From contig JAFAYW010000183.1 of the NCBI GenBank assembly GCA_019240125.1, positions 1 to 64,000 of the forward strand: a DNA stretch of 64,000 nucleotides, written 5' to 3'. The number at the start of each line of letters is the position of its first letter. Positions within the stretch are counted from its first letter, which is position 1. Position numbers and translations under genes: made by a program. This stretch comes from Alphaproteobacteria bacterium (lineage in GTDB: Bacteria > Pseudomonadota > Alphaproteobacteria > ATCC43930 > CGMCC-115725). Shown piece by piece: positions 1 through 9,990 of the stretch. The notes under the pieces are model-generated. The model had not been told where the DNA came from. It made no database searches and was given only the letters and a program-made list of their open reading frames with translations.

Positions 1-82
1 GTGAGCATACGCAGCCATTCGGCGAGACTGTCATCACTGATGATGGAGGTGTGGTGGCGGAAGCGCATTGCACGCGCTCCAC

Positions 83-472
83 CTAGTAGGACTTCGACGG
101 TTTTTGCTTTTTGCGACGAGCCGAAAATCGTCCCCGGACGCTGGAAAATATTTGTCGCTGCAGGTCATGGTCCAACGTACCATCGGGCGGTGGCTGAAAC
201 GCGACTACCACAAGGTCAGTATTCAATCTGGTAAATGTCTTTGGGGATGTGGCAATGTATTGAATGTAGGTTTCAGCCTCGTCGCGAGAATAACCAAGCT
301 GCTTGATAAGTTCGTTGCGATGTACTGCATGAAGCGCTCGTATTACTGCAGCCGCAAGCTCGAAATTGGATAAGCTAGCAGCGTTTGGGACGTAGACGGT
401 GCATTCTCCGGGCGCCGCACCAATAAGGCGACCGGACTGTTGACTCTTAGGCCGTTTGATAAGGTTAGACAT
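83..472 (-). CDS. hypothetical protein
   Basis: 129 aa ORF, longest plausible ORF here; basic C-terminus; no family recognised. Confidence 0.4.
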   Translation of the reverse strand: MSNLIKRPKSQQSGRLIGAAPGECTVYVPNAASLSNFELAAAVIRALHAVHRNELIKQLGYSRDEAETYIQYIATSPKTFTRLNTDLVVVAFQPPPDGTLDHDLQRQIFSSVRGRFSARRKKQKPSKSY

Positions 473-756
473 GATTGCCTCCGATTATTGTGATTCGGAG
501 GCAAGGCGCTGACAGATTCCACCCCCGAACCCAAATGGGTTTTCTAAGGAGTGGCGGCCCTATCATCCCGGCCGTCGTTGGCGCCTACGAGACGCTATGC
601 GCCTCGGTTCTAGGATTATCTTACATCGGCAATTCTTCCAGTCAAGCCCTCCCAGTCGTAGGGTCGGGGGACAAGACGTTCAGAACGTCCAAGGCGCCAA
701 CTCAGGAAACCATGAATTACGAGGGGCAACTCAGAATTGAGCCGCCGCCAATCCTT

Positions 757-1155
757 TTACACGGTTTGATAGTATTTCCCGCCGTCGCGGCGGACCTGGC
801 CGTTCTTCGTGAGCGCGGTTAGCGCGTTCGATACCGACATCTCACCGGACTTGTCGCCTCTCAGTCCCATCCTGTCGATGATCTCGCCGCGAGAGAGACC
901 ATCGGCGTCATTGATCAGCCGTATCAAGTCTTCCCGCTTCGATCCGCGGCGTGTCGCGCGAGGATGGCCCGAGGAACTAGCTCGCGCAGTTTTGCCAGTC
1001 TTAGCCGCTTCGTAGGCACCGATCGCTGACAGCTCTTTGTCGATACCGGCGAGTTGCTGTTGCAGCTCACGCTGTTGAGCTAAGGCCGCCTCGCGTTCTT
1101 GCCTCAAGCGCTCGCGCTCTTGCGCAATGAAGTCGGAAAAGTTGCCTTCAGCCAT
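757..1155 (-). CDS. coiled-coil plus winged-helix-like small protein, coupled to integrase
   Basis: ATG at 1155 (MAEGNFSDFIAQERERLRQEREAALAQQ...); its start overlaps the integrase stop; C-terminal 'REDLIRLINDADGLSRGEIIDRMG...SNALTALTKNGQVRRDGGKYY' looks like a wHTH. Confidence 0.6.
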   Translation of the reverse strand: MAEGNFSDFIAQERERLRQEREAALAQQRELQQQLAGIDKELSAIGAYEAAKTGKTARASSSGHPRATRRGSKREDLIRLINDADGLSRGEIIDRMGLRGDKSGEMSVSNALTALTKNGQVRRDGGKYYQTV

Positions 1156-2302
1156 GCAGGTCCTCCGTTGTTGATAGAAGTGCTGTGAGCTTTTCTTCCC
1201 ACTTTTGCAAGGCCGATCGCATTTCAGGTAGATAATGGAAGCGGTTATAGGTAGCCGCAACGCCGGAGATAGTGCCACTCGCGTGATTGATGAGTCGCTC
1301 GATGACATGCGGAGCGACATGCAGGGCCGCAAGTTCTGTGGAGAAAGTGCGGCGAAGATCGTGCAATGTCCAGCCGGTCACCCCGCACTCGTGATCAAAA
1401 TCTCGTTTCCCCTCGCTAAAGCCAGTGATTGTTGAAGTTGATATGCCTCGGACATGAGAACGTGATGCGGGAAAGACGTAGGTCGAATCGTATCTCGGAA
1501 ATGCGGCAATCAGTTCTTGCGTAACTGGACCGATAGGAAACGTGTAAGACCTCTTGGATTTTACGATCTCGGCCGGAAGTGTGATCGTATCCGACCCGAT
1601 ATACGCCCATCTAAGGGCAGATATCTCCCCTCGCCGACAGCCGGTATGGATGAGGAGACAAACGAGCCTGTGAAATGCCGTTTTAGAGTGTCTGGCGTAC
1701 GTGTAGACCGCTTTCAACTCGGCTTCTGATAGGACCCGATCGCGCGGCTCTCCAACGGGAGGCTTCTTGATGGTATCCATCGGCGAGCGTTCGATCATAT
1801 GCTGACCAACGCACCAAGTGAAAAATGTTCTGCCAGTACGGAAGGCGTGCTCTTTCTCTGCGGGCGTATCGTTGAGGCGATTGAGCCGTTCGACAATCTC
1901 GCGTGGAGTTATATCGCCGATGCTGGAACGGCCGAACGGATAATGGGTCTTGAGATGCCGGCGATAAAGACGCACGGTGATCGGCCGGAGTCGCGTAGCG
2001 CATTCGTTCAGGAAATCATCGCGGGCATCCTCAAACGCCACGTGCGTCGGTCTCACATTGCCCAGCGTGCGCTCCGCCAGGATGCGGCGAGCCTCGGCGC
2101 GCGCTTCGGCAAGCGTAAGTCCGCCGGGACCGTACTTGCCGATGGTCTGACGCCTTCCTTTGCCGATAAGAACGCAGAAGGCTTTCGAGCCGCTCTTGGC
2201 AGAAACGCGGACGCCGAAGCTGCGCAGCGAGCTATCCCAGACGTAGGTGTACCCGGCATCCGGCGCCTTCAGCGCTCGGATCGCGGCATCAGAAAATTGC
2301 AC
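1148..2302 (-). CDS. tyrosine-type site-specific integrase (phage/island type)
   Basis: N-terminal 'FSDAAIRALKAPDAGYTYVWDSSLRSFGVRV...' and catalytic 'HTGCRRGEISALRW', 'LHDLRRTFSTELA', 'HxxG/Y' motifs; GTG start at 2302 (or TTG 2305) behind GGAGGT; the longer ORF to 2806 runs through tRNA sequence. Confidence 0.88.
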   Translation of the reverse strand: MQFSDAAIRALKAPDAGYTYVWDSSLRSFGVRVSAKSGSKAFCVLIGKGRRQTIGKYGPGGLTLAEARAEARRILAERTLGNVRPTHVAFEDARDDFLNECATRLRPITVRLYRRHLKTHYPFGRSSIGDITPREIVERLNRLNDTPAEKEHAFRTGRTFFTWCVGQHMIERSPMDTIKKPPVGEPRDRVLSEAELKAVYTYARHSKTAFHRLVCLLIHTGCRRGEISALRWAYIGSDTITLPAEIVKSKRSYTFPIGPVTQELIAAFPRYDSTYVFPASRSHVRGISTSTITGFSEGKRDFDHECGVTGWTLHDLRRTFSTELAALHVAPHVIERLINHASGTISGVAATYNRFHYLPEMRSALQKWEEKLTALLSTTEDLHG

Positions 2303-2435
2303 CAAAATTGCACCTCCAAGAGCTGAGATAGGGCGGGTCAGGATGTGCTGCTTTGCACTCCTGAAATGGCCTAAATCCTTGGATTTGCTAGGTTTGTGGG
2401 GCGCAATGAGGCAGGAAAGAATACCCTTAAAGGTA

Positions 2436-2473
2436 CTTGGGAAGCTTCTGCTCTGCCATTGAGCTACACCCGC
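2436..2473 (-). pseudogene. truncated tRNA-Gly(CCC): 5' half only
   Basis: Reverse strand GCGGGTGTAGCTCAATGGCAGAGCAGAAGCTTCCCAAG = acceptor 5' strand, D-arm, 5' anticodon stem and CCC loop; no matching 3' anticodon stem, T-arm or acceptor 3' strand follows. Confidence 0.7.
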
Positions 2474-2566
2474 GCGGGCGCCGAGGATAGGCGAACCTGT
2501 CGCGGATGCAATACGCTTGCGCGGCACGCGGCGGCAAAACGGCCCCCCGCGTGCTATGGTCGGGGC

Positions 2567-3511
2567 ATGCCGAGCATCGACCGTGACCGCATCGCCGCCG
2601 CCGAGCGGCTGATCCGCCCTTATATTCGGCACACGCCGATCATGCGGGTCGCGGGCGCGGATTTCGGGTTGGAGGCTGCATCGCTGGCCCTGAAGCTCGA
2701 GTTCCTGCAGCACACCGGATCGTTCAAGCCGCGCGGCGCGTTTGCCAGCCTGCTGAGCCGCCAGGCACCGGATGCCGGCGTGGCGGCCGCCTCGGGCGGT
2801 AATCACGGCGCGGCGGTGGCGTTCGCGGCGCGACAGCTCGGGGTGCCGGCGACGATCTTTGTGCCGCGTATCACCTCACCCGCCAAGCTCGATCGCATCC
2901 GAAGCTATGGCGCGGAATTGGTGGTTGGCGGCGAGGTCTATGCCGACGCGCTGCGGGCCAGCGAAGAGTTTATCGCGCGCCGCGGCGCGCTGGCGGTGCA
3001 TGCCTACGACCAGCCGGAGACCCTGCTCGGGCAGGGTACCGTCGGCCTCGAGTTCGAGGCCGACGCGCCAGAGATCGAGACCTTGCTGGTGGCGGTGGGG
3101 GGCGGCGGGTTGATTGGCGGCATCGCCGCCTGGTACGCCGCCCGGGTGCGTCTCATCGGGGTTGAACCAGAGGCCGCGCCAACCCTGCATCTGGCGCTCG
3201 CCGCCGGGCAGCCGGTCGGCGCCCCGGCGGGCGGCATCGCTGCCGACTCGCTAGCGCCACGCCAGGTCGGCGCCCTGATGTTTCCGATCGCGCAGCGCTT
3301 TGTGGAGCGGGTCGCGCTGGTGCCGGACCATGCCATTCGCGACGCGCAGCGCCTGCTGTGGGAGGTCTTGCGGATTGTCGCCGAGCCAGGCGGCGCAGCC
3401 GCGCTGGCGGCCCTGCTGTGCGGCGCCTATCGCCCGGCGGCCGGGGAGCGGGTCGGCGTGTTGCTGTGCGGCGCCAACACCCATGCGGTCGATTTCGATC
3501 GCGGGTATTGA
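2567..3511 (+). CDS. threonine/serine dehydratase-like PLP-dependent enzyme
   Basis: 'GSFKPRGAFASLL' PLP-Lys motif, 'ASGGNHGAAVAFAA', 'GGGGLIGGIAAW'. Confidence 0.85.
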   Translation: MPSIDRDRIAAAERLIRPYIRHTPIMRVAGADFGLEAASLALKLEFLQHTGSFKPRGAFASLLSRQAPDAGVAAASGGNHGAAVAFAARQLGVPATIFVPRITSPAKLDRIRSYGAELVVGGEVYADALRASEEFIARRGALAVHAYDQPETLLGQGTVGLEFEADAPEIETLLVAVGGGGLIGGIAAWYAARVRLIGVEPEAAPTLHLALAAGQPVGAPAGGIAADSLAPRQVGALMFPIAQRFVERVALVPDHAIRDAQRLLWEVLRIVAEPGGAAALAALLCGAYRPAAGERVGVLLCGANTHAVDFDRGY

Positions 3512-3532
3512 TCAAACATCGAGAGGCGGGAC

Positions 3533-5137
3533 CTAGTCGATCGAGATGCTGGTGAAATCCTGGTACCAGCTCTGCGCCGGCTGGAAGCCCTTCACCTTGG
3601 CCGACATGGCGCGCGGGTTGAGGTCGTGAACGATCCACGCCCAGGGCGCTTCGTCGACGATCATCCCATGCGCCTGCGCCAGCACCTTGTCGCGCTCGCC
3701 GGGGTCGAAGGTTTCCTGTGCCTTCAGCAGCAGGTTGTCGATCTTGTTGTCGCTGAAATGGCCCCAGTTCCAGTTGGCCGGCGAAAAGCTGAAGGTGTCG
3801 TGATAGCGGTACATCGATGATGGGTCGGTGTAGCTGAGGCTGCAATTGATGCCATCGACCCCCTTGCTGGCCGGCGCGTCGGGCAGGTTGCGCACCGCGA
3901 CCAGCATCGCGCCCCATTCGACCACCTCGAAATCGATGTCGAACCCGGCCTCCTTCATACTTTGCTGCAGGTATTCGTTCATCGGCAAGGGCAGCATCTG
4001 CCCTGAGCCGCTGGTCGAGATCATGATCTTCGCCTTGACCGGCTCCTTGAAGCCGGCATCGGCGAGCAGTTGCTTGGCGTGCCCCGGGTCGAATTTATAG
4101 TGATTTTCCGGCGTGCCGAAGACCGGGTTGTTTTGGGGGTAGAGGCCAGTCGCCGGCTCGGCGGTACCGTTCAGCAATTTCACCAGTCCGTCGCGGTCGA
4201 TCGCGTAATTCACCGCTTGGCGCACCCGCTTGTCCTTGAAAGGTGAGTTCCCGGTGACATTCAGCATATAGGGCCAGGTATGCGGATAGGGCCACAAGCT
4301 GATCTGGAAGCCGGCGGATTTGAGGCTGTCGATTGCGTCGGCGGGCGGCACCTCGATCCAATCAACCTGGCCGGCGCGTAAGGCCGACACGCGGGTGTTC
4401 GCCTCCGGCATCGGCATCACGATCATGCGGTCGAGCTTGGGAATGCGGTCCTTGTCCCAGTAATCCGAATTGCGCGCCATTTCGACGCTGACTCGCGGCG
4501 TCACCTTGGTGATCTTGAACGGGCCGGTGCCGGCCGGCGCCTTGGCAAACTCGGTCCAGTTGCGCCCGGCCTTCTCCCAGGCAGTCGGGCTGACGATCAA
4601 CAGGCGCGTGATCAGGTACGGGAAGTGACTGAACGGCACCGTCGTGTTGATCGTGATCGTGTAATCGTCGACCTTTTCCCAGCTCTTCAGCATGCTGACC
4701 ACCGAGCGTACGATCGGTGACGCCTGCGCATCGAATTGCGGCGACTTGTCGTCGTAAATACGACCGAGATTGAATACCACGGCATCGGCATTGAAGTCGC
4801 TGCCGTCGTGAAACTTGACGCCCTTGCGCAGGTGGAAGATCCACCTTGTATGGTCGGCTTCGTCGATCTCCCAACTGGTCGCGAGACCGGGCGCCACATC
4901 GGCGGTTTTGTCGGTGTGCTTGAAGTCCCAGTTCACCAGCGCATCGAAAGCCGGATAACCGAGAAACCGATAGCCCTCGCCGCCATTGTTCGGGATGCCG
5001 CCGGTAGTCGGGATATCCGACGCAGTCATCGCGACACGCATGACCTTGTCGGCCCGCGCCCCCGGAATCGTCACGGGGATCAGCGCCATCCCCAGCACAA
5101 CGCCGCACACCCAACCGCCAATGTGCTTCACCCGCAT
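3533..5137 (-). CDS. ABC transporter substrate-binding protein, family 5 (peptide/nickel type)
   Basis: Signal peptide, 'DVAPGLATSWEID..THWIFHLRKGVKFHDGSDFNADAVVFNL'-type SBP_bac_5 signature. Confidence 0.88.
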   Translation of the reverse strand: MRVKHIGGWVCGVVLGMALIPVTIPGARADKVMRVAMTASDIPTTGGIPNNGGEGYRFLGYPAFDALVNWDFKHTDKTADVAPGLATSWEIDEADHTRWIFHLRKGVKFHDGSDFNADAVVFNLGRIYDDKSPQFDAQASPIVRSVVSMLKSWEKVDDYTITINTTVPFSHFPYLITRLLIVSPTAWEKAGRNWTEFAKAPAGTGPFKITKVTPRVSVEMARNSDYWDKDRIPKLDRMIVMPMPEANTRVSALRAGQVDWIEVPPADAIDSLKSAGFQISLWPYPHTWPYMLNVTGNSPFKDKRVRQAVNYAIDRDGLVKLLNGTAEPATGLYPQNNPVFGTPENHYKFDPGHAKQLLADAGFKEPVKAKIMISTSGSGQMLPLPMNEYLQQSMKEAGFDIDFEVVEWGAMLVAVRNLPDAPASKGVDGINCSLSYTDPSSMYRYHDTFSFSPANWNWGHFSDNKIDNLLLKAQETFDPGERDKVLAQAHGMIVDEAPWAWIVHDLNPRAMSAKVKGFQPAQSWYQDFTSISID

Positions 5138-5184
5138 GCAAGCCTCCCCGTCTGCAACAGGGGACGCAAGCGACATGCCAGCCC

Positions 5185-5505
5185 TTATTTGTTGCGCGAC
5201 CAGTAATCTGCGGCGGCCGGGAAGACCGTATCGCAGCGCGTCGCCTGGGTCGGGCCGTCGAGTGTGTCGGCCGCGGCGCGCCACACTGCGTAATGCGGCG
5301 CCGCGCGGTGCGCCTCGAGCGCCGCCTCGTCCTTGTAGACCTCGAAGAAATAGTAGGTGTTGGGGTCCTGCGCGTCCTGCAGCACATTGAAGCGCATGCA
5401 GCCGGGCTCATCGCCCTCGGAGCCCAGCGCGTCGACCTCGATCGCCTTTAGGAAACGCTCACGTTCCGTCGGCTTCACCTTGACCTTTACCCATAATGCG
5501 ATCAT
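5185..5505 (-). CDS. putative quinol monooxygenase (ABM-domain)
   Basis: 'VKVKPTERERFLKAI...EPGCMRFNVLQDAQDPNTYYFFEVYKDEAALEAHRAAPHY'. Confidence 0.85.
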   Translation of the reverse strand: MIALWVKVKVKPTERERFLKAIEVDALGSEGDEPGCMRFNVLQDAQDPNTYYFFEVYKDEAALEAHRAAPHYAVWRAAADTLDGPTQATRCDTVFPAAADYWSRNK

Positions 5506-5589
5506 GGCGTTTTCTCCCGTATTGACAGGTCAAGCCCTAGCAAACCGCAGCGCGAAAGGCGAGCGCCGCGCCGGAAAGGATGATGCGCC

Positions 5590-6654
5590 ATGCCTGTAGA
5601 GATGATCGGCTGGATCGCGCCGCGCGTGTCGTCGGAGATCATCCCGGCGCACGGTCCCGCTTTCGATAGCGCCACGGTCGCCGAAACAGCGCGGATCCAT
5701 GAGCGGGCTGGCTTTGATCGCGTACTGATCGGCTATTACTCGGATGCGCCCGACGGATTTCTAGTCGGCGCCTGCGCTGCCGGCGTGACCGAGCGGCTGG
5801 GCTTTCTGCTGGCGCACCGGCCGGGTTTCGTGGCGCCGCCGCTGGCCGCCCGCAAGCTCGCGACGCTCGACCAGCTCTGCGCCGGCCGCCTCGCGGTGCA
5901 CATCATTTCGGGCGGCAGCGACGCCGACCAGGCAAAAGACGGCGACTGGGCTGACCACGCCGCCCGCTACCGCCGTTCCGCCGAATATGTCGGGCTGTTG
6001 CGCCGGGTATGGACCGAGCCCGCGCCATTCGATCACGAGGGCGAGTTCTACAAAACCCGCGGCACCTATTCCAACATACGCTGCCATCAGCAGCCGCATA
6101 TCCCGATCTATGGCGGCGGTGGCTCTGAGCAGGCAATCCAGTCGCTGGCGCCGCATCTCGACGTCTTCATGCTGTGGGGTGAACCGCTCAAGGAAACCGC
6201 TGCTTTCATGGCTCGCGTGCGCGGTGCGGCGGCAGCGGCCGGCCGACGTGTCACGTTCAGCCTGTCGACCCGCCCGATCCTCGCGGCGACCGATGCCAAG
6301 GCGTGGGAGCGGGCGCGCGCGATCCTCGACAAGGTACTCGCCAACCGCGCCGGCACCGCCACACCTCAGCGCCAGAATGTTGGCTCGCAGCGCCTGTTGC
6401 AGGCCGCTGCGGCGAGCGCTGTACACGACACCTGCCTGTGGACGCCACTCGCCGCGGCGACGGGTGCGCAGGGTAACTCCACAGCCCTGGTCGGCTCGCC
6501 CGAGACGGTCGCCCGCGCCCTCCTCGAATACTACAAGCTCGGCGCCACGACGCTGCTGATCCGCGGCTACGACCCGCGCCCTGACGCGGTGCAGTATGGT
6601 GAAGAACTGATACCGCGGCTGCGCGAATTGGTGGCACATTACGATGCCGAATAA
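5590..6654 (+). CDS. LLM-class flavin-dependent oxidoreductase (SsuD-like)
   Basis: 'LATLDQLCAGRLAVHIISGGSDADQAKDGDWADHAARYRRSAEYV' alkanesulfonate monooxygenase-type motif. Confidence 0.85.
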   Translation: MPVEMIGWIAPRVSSEIIPAHGPAFDSATVAETARIHERAGFDRVLIGYYSDAPDGFLVGACAAGVTERLGFLLAHRPGFVAPPLAARKLATLDQLCAGRLAVHIISGGSDADQAKDGDWADHAARYRRSAEYVGLLRRVWTEPAPFDHEGEFYKTRGTYSNIRCHQQPHIPIYGGGGSEQAIQSLAPHLDVFMLWGEPLKETAAFMARVRGAAAAAGRRVTFSLSTRPILAATDAKAWERARAILDKVLANRAGTATPQRQNVGSQRLLQAAAASAVHDTCLWTPLAAATGAQGNSTALVGSPETVARALLEYYKLGATTLLIRGYDPRPDAVQYGEELIPRLRELVAHYDAE

Positions 6655-6678
6655 TCGTAAAGGCATGGGAGAGACGCG

Positions 6679-7056
6679 ATGAACGTAGTGACCCTGAAGA
6701 ACATTCCCGACGTCCCCGTTGAGGGCGCCGACCGCATCGAGGGTTGGACCGGGCCGGTGCAGCGCACGCGCCAGACCATCATCGAGCCGGGCGACTCGAA
6801 GAACTACAATTGCAGCGTCGTGAATTTCAGCCAGGGCTGCACCACCGGCTGGCATACCCACACCTGCGACCAGATCCTTGTCGTCGTGTCAGGTTCCGGC
6901 ATGGTCGCGACCGAAGGCGGCACGCCGCAGGAGATCAATGTCGGCGATGTCGTTCACATCAAGGCCGGCGAACGCCACTGGCACGGCGCCAAGGCCAATT
7001 CGACAATGGGCCACATCACAATCACCGCCGTCGGCGGTGAGGCGAAGTGGGGTTAA
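6679..7056 (+). CDS. cupin-domain protein
   Basis: 'GWHTHTCDQILVVVSGSGMVATEGG...VGDVVHIKAGERHWHGA'. Confidence 0.85.
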   Translation: MNVVTLKNIPDVPVEGADRIEGWTGPVQRTRQTIIEPGDSKNYNCSVVNFSQGCTTGWHTHTCDQILVVVSGSGMVATEGGTPQEINVGDVVHIKAGERHWHGAKANSTMGHITITAVGGEAKWG

Positions 7057-7474
7057 GGCCACACACTTTTCTTCTGATCCGCCACAACGGCGCGCGCGGC
7101 GTTAAGGGGCGCTCACCAGTCTGCGCCGCGCCGGGAAAGGGACTTACTTAGTGCCTTAAGAGCGTAGCTGCCGCTGCGGCGGATGCGCTTAAGTCACGGA
7201 AGTGTTATGAGTTCTGCGCATATCGGACTTGACGGCTGTGCATTTCTGTGGCGTGAATAAATCAGCTTCCGCATAGGAGGCAAAATCCGGGAGCGGGCAA
7301 ACCCGCCTCGATTTCGAACAGGAGGAACCACGGCGCGCGGCTTTGACCGCTGCGGCCGATGGGCGAGGCTTCACGTCGGGAGATCGTAGCAAGAAACCAC
7401 CCAACATCCTGGATACAAGCGGCCGCGACCATCGCCGTTGCTGTCATGGCGGCTCCGTCTCAGGAGCATAGGTC

Positions 7475-8887
7475 ATGATCGAACGTTTGGAGCAGCAAAG
7501 GAAGCTGACGGGTAACCAATGGCGGATCATCCTGACCGCCAACCTGGGAGACATGCTCGACTTTTTTGACTTCTTTTTGATTGGTTACGTCCTCGCTTTC
7601 ATCCTCAAGGATTGGCACATCACTTACGGCCAATCCGCGATCGTCCTGATATCGGCCGGGCTGGGTGCGGTGCCGGGCGCCTTTTTCTGGGGCTGGATGG
7701 GCGACCGCATTGGCCGCCGCACCGTCTTTATCCTGACGGCACTGAATGTCGCCCTCGCGACGGGTGTCATGTACTTCACGCCAGAGCAGAACGCCCTGAT
7801 CCCGGGCTGGCTGTTCCTGGTGTTCTTCCGCTTCTTTGTCGGCTTCGGCAATGCCGGGCTGATCGCCGTCGACATCCCGCTCGTGCAGGAATTCGTGCCC
7901 AGCTACAAGCGCGGTTGGGTCAGCGGTCTGACGACCGTGCTGCTGCCGGCCGGCAATGTGCTGGGAGCAATCTCGGGCGCGTATCTCGCGCCGGAAATCG
8001 GCTGGCGCGGCCTCTTTCTCGTGGGTCTCACACCCGCCGTCTTGGTGCTGCTGATCCGCTACTGGGTGCCGGAATCGCCGCGCTTCCTGATGCGCATGGG
8101 GCGCTATGACGAGGCCCGCAAATCGCTCGCCTGGGCATTGCAGGTCGATCCCGGCGAGATCGAATTGCCGACGGACAGCGCCGATGAAGAACGGACCCGC
8201 TGGCGCGACCTGTTCCAGTATCCGCGCAGCATGATCACGGCCTGCCTGGTCGCGCTCAGCCAGACCGGCGGCGTTGGCCTGCTGATGTGGATCACCGCGC
8301 TGTTTGTGATGGTGTTGCGGATCACCCCGGCCGAGGCTTCCTACCTGATGATCTGGGTCGGTATTGTCGGCGTCTTCGGGCGGCTCGTCGCGTCGTGGAT
8401 GTCGGACGCTCTCGGGCGTCGCAGGTCCGGCTTTGTGATCGGCATGTGCGCCGCGATCCTGATGGCCTTGGCGGGGTATTTCTACGATGTCTACATCGGC
8501 ACACTGTCGGTATTCTTTCTGCTGATCATGGCGCAGCGTTTCTTTGGCGACGCCAGCTATGCGGTCATCGGGCCGTATATCGCCGAAGTGTGGCCGAGCC
8601 GCCTACGCGCCAGCGGCATGGGGTTCAGCTATGGCATTGGCAATCTCGGCAAGATCATCGGACCGCTGGGTTTGGCGCTGATCGTCGGCTCGACCGATTA
8701 CGTCAGCCCCAAGGTGGTGCCGACGGCACTGTTCCCGGCGCTGCTGTTCCTCGCGTTCTGGTATTTCCAGGCGGCGATGGTCTTCCTGCTCGTCGGCTTC
8801 GAAACCAAGGGCCGCACGATCGAGGAAATCAACGAGGCCCTCGAACATGGCGCGATCCCAGCGACAGCGCAGGCCCGCCCGGCCTAA
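7475..8887 (+). CDS. MFS transporter
   Basis: 12-TM-like hydrophobic profile; 'GWMGDRIGRRTVFI', 'PESPRFLMRMGRYDEA'. Confidence 0.88.
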   Translation: MIERLEQQRKLTGNQWRIILTANLGDMLDFFDFFLIGYVLAFILKDWHITYGQSAIVLISAGLGAVPGAFFWGWMGDRIGRRTVFILTALNVALATGVMYFTPEQNALIPGWLFLVFFRFFVGFGNAGLIAVDIPLVQEFVPSYKRGWVSGLTTVLLPAGNVLGAISGAYLAPEIGWRGLFLVGLTPAVLVLLIRYWVPESPRFLMRMGRYDEARKSLAWALQVDPGEIELPTDSADEERTRWRDLFQYPRSMITACLVALSQTGGVGLLMWITALFVMVLRITPAEASYLMIWVGIVGVFGRLVASWMSDALGRRRSGFVIGMCAAILMALAGYFYDVYIGTLSVFFLLIMAQRFFGDASYAVIGPYIAEVWPSRLRASGMGFSYGIGNLGKIIGPLGLALIVGSTDYVSPKVVPTALFPALLFLAFWYFQAAMVFLLVGFETKGRTIEEINEALEHGAIPATAQARPA

Positions 8888-8910
8888 GCGCATTTGAGCT
8901 GAACGGTTGA

Positions 8911-8938
8911 GGGCCCGGTTCGCCGGGCCCTTTTCTTT
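8911..8938 (+). terminator. Rho-independent terminator downstream of MFS gene
   Basis: GGGCCCGG-TTCG-CCGGGCCC stem with UUCG loop followed by TTTTCTTT. Confidence 0.9.
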
Positions 8939-8956
8939 ATCGCGAGTGTTGGCGGG

Positions 8957-9901
8957 TCAGCCCTGCTCAAAGGCACGCCGGAATGCGGTCGCGACCAGGC
9001 GCTGTGCGTTGAGCGCGTCGTCCACCGCCGGGACCATGCCAAAGAAGGCGTGGATCATGCCGGGGAATTCGCGGTACTCGACCGCGACGCCGGCACGCCG
9101 CAGCGCCTCGGCGTAGTGCTCACCGTCATCGTGCAAGACGTCGCATTCGGCCGTAACGATGACCGCCGGCGCGACGCCGGCAAGGCTTTTCGCCTTGATC
9201 GGTGAGGCGCGCCAATCTTCGGCATCGGCGGGGCTGCGCAGGTAATGGCCCTGAAACCAGACCATCGCCTCGCGCGTCAAGACGCCATAGCCGGTAGCGT
9301 ATTTCGTGAAACTGTCGGTGACCAGCCCATAATCGGCGATTGGGTAGACCAGCGATTGCAGCCGCAAGGCCAGGCCGCCGGCATCGCGCGCCATCAGCGC
9401 TACCACCGCCGCCAGATTGGCGCCGGCGCTGTCGCCATGCACCCCGAGGCGCTGCGGGTCGGCCCCGAGGCTCGCGGCGTTGGCATGCAGCCATTGCAAT
9501 GCGGCGAAGGAATCATCGACCGCGGCGGGGAATTTGTCCTCCGGCCCCATGCGGTAATCAACCGACATGACCACCGCCTCGCTCAGCGAGCACAAATTAC
9601 GGGCGATCAGATCGTGGGTGTCGAGGCTGCCGATCACATGACCGCCGCCGTGGTAATAGGCAATTGCCGGCAAGGTGCCGCTGGCATTCGGCCAGTAGAA
9701 GCGCACCGGGATCGGCCCCGCCAGGCCCGGGATCGTGCGGTTTTCGATGCGCGCGGTTGGCAATGGCTCGGCCTTGCGGCTGCGTGCCGTCTCCTCCATC
9801 TGGGTACGCGCCGCCGCGGGGGTCAGCGACTCGATCGGCTTTTGCCCCGAATCGGCGATGATCTTCAGCACGCGTTCGATCTGCGGGTGCAGCGCCGGCA
9901 T
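8957..9901 (-). CDS. alpha/beta hydrolase (HSL-type esterase/lipase)
   Basis: 'YYHGGGHVIGS' oxyanion HGGG and 'GDSAGANLAA' nucleophile elbow. Confidence 0.88.
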   Translation of the reverse strand: MPALHPQIERVLKIIADSGQKPIESLTPAAARTQMEETARSRKAEPLPTARIENRTIPGLAGPIPVRFYWPNASGTLPAIAYYHGGGHVIGSLDTHDLIARNLCSLSEAVVMSVDYRMGPEDKFPAAVDDSFAALQWLHANAASLGADPQRLGVHGDSAGANLAAVVALMARDAGGLALRLQSLVYPIADYGLVTDSFTKYATGYGVLTREAMVWFQGHYLRSPADAEDWRASPIKAKSLAGVAPAVIVTAECDVLHDDGEHYAEALRRAGVAVEYREFPGMIHAFFGMVPAVDDALNAQRLVATAFRRAFEQG

Positions 9902-9990
9902 TCCATCCTCCCCAACATGGCGGGCCAACCTGGCTGGCCCAACCTTAGTGCGCCGCTTTAGGATGCGCCATCGCTAGCGGGAGAGACATA

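Noticed and set aside
2303-2806. N-terminal extension of the integrase ORF to 2806
   Set aside because: It translates tRNA sequence (ARAGVAQWQSRSFPS) and overlaps the dehydratase gene; a start with RBS exists at ~2302
3153-3917. 254-aa minus-strand ORF spanning dehydratase/SBP end
   Set aside because: Arg/Pro-rich shadow ORF overlapping two well-supported genes
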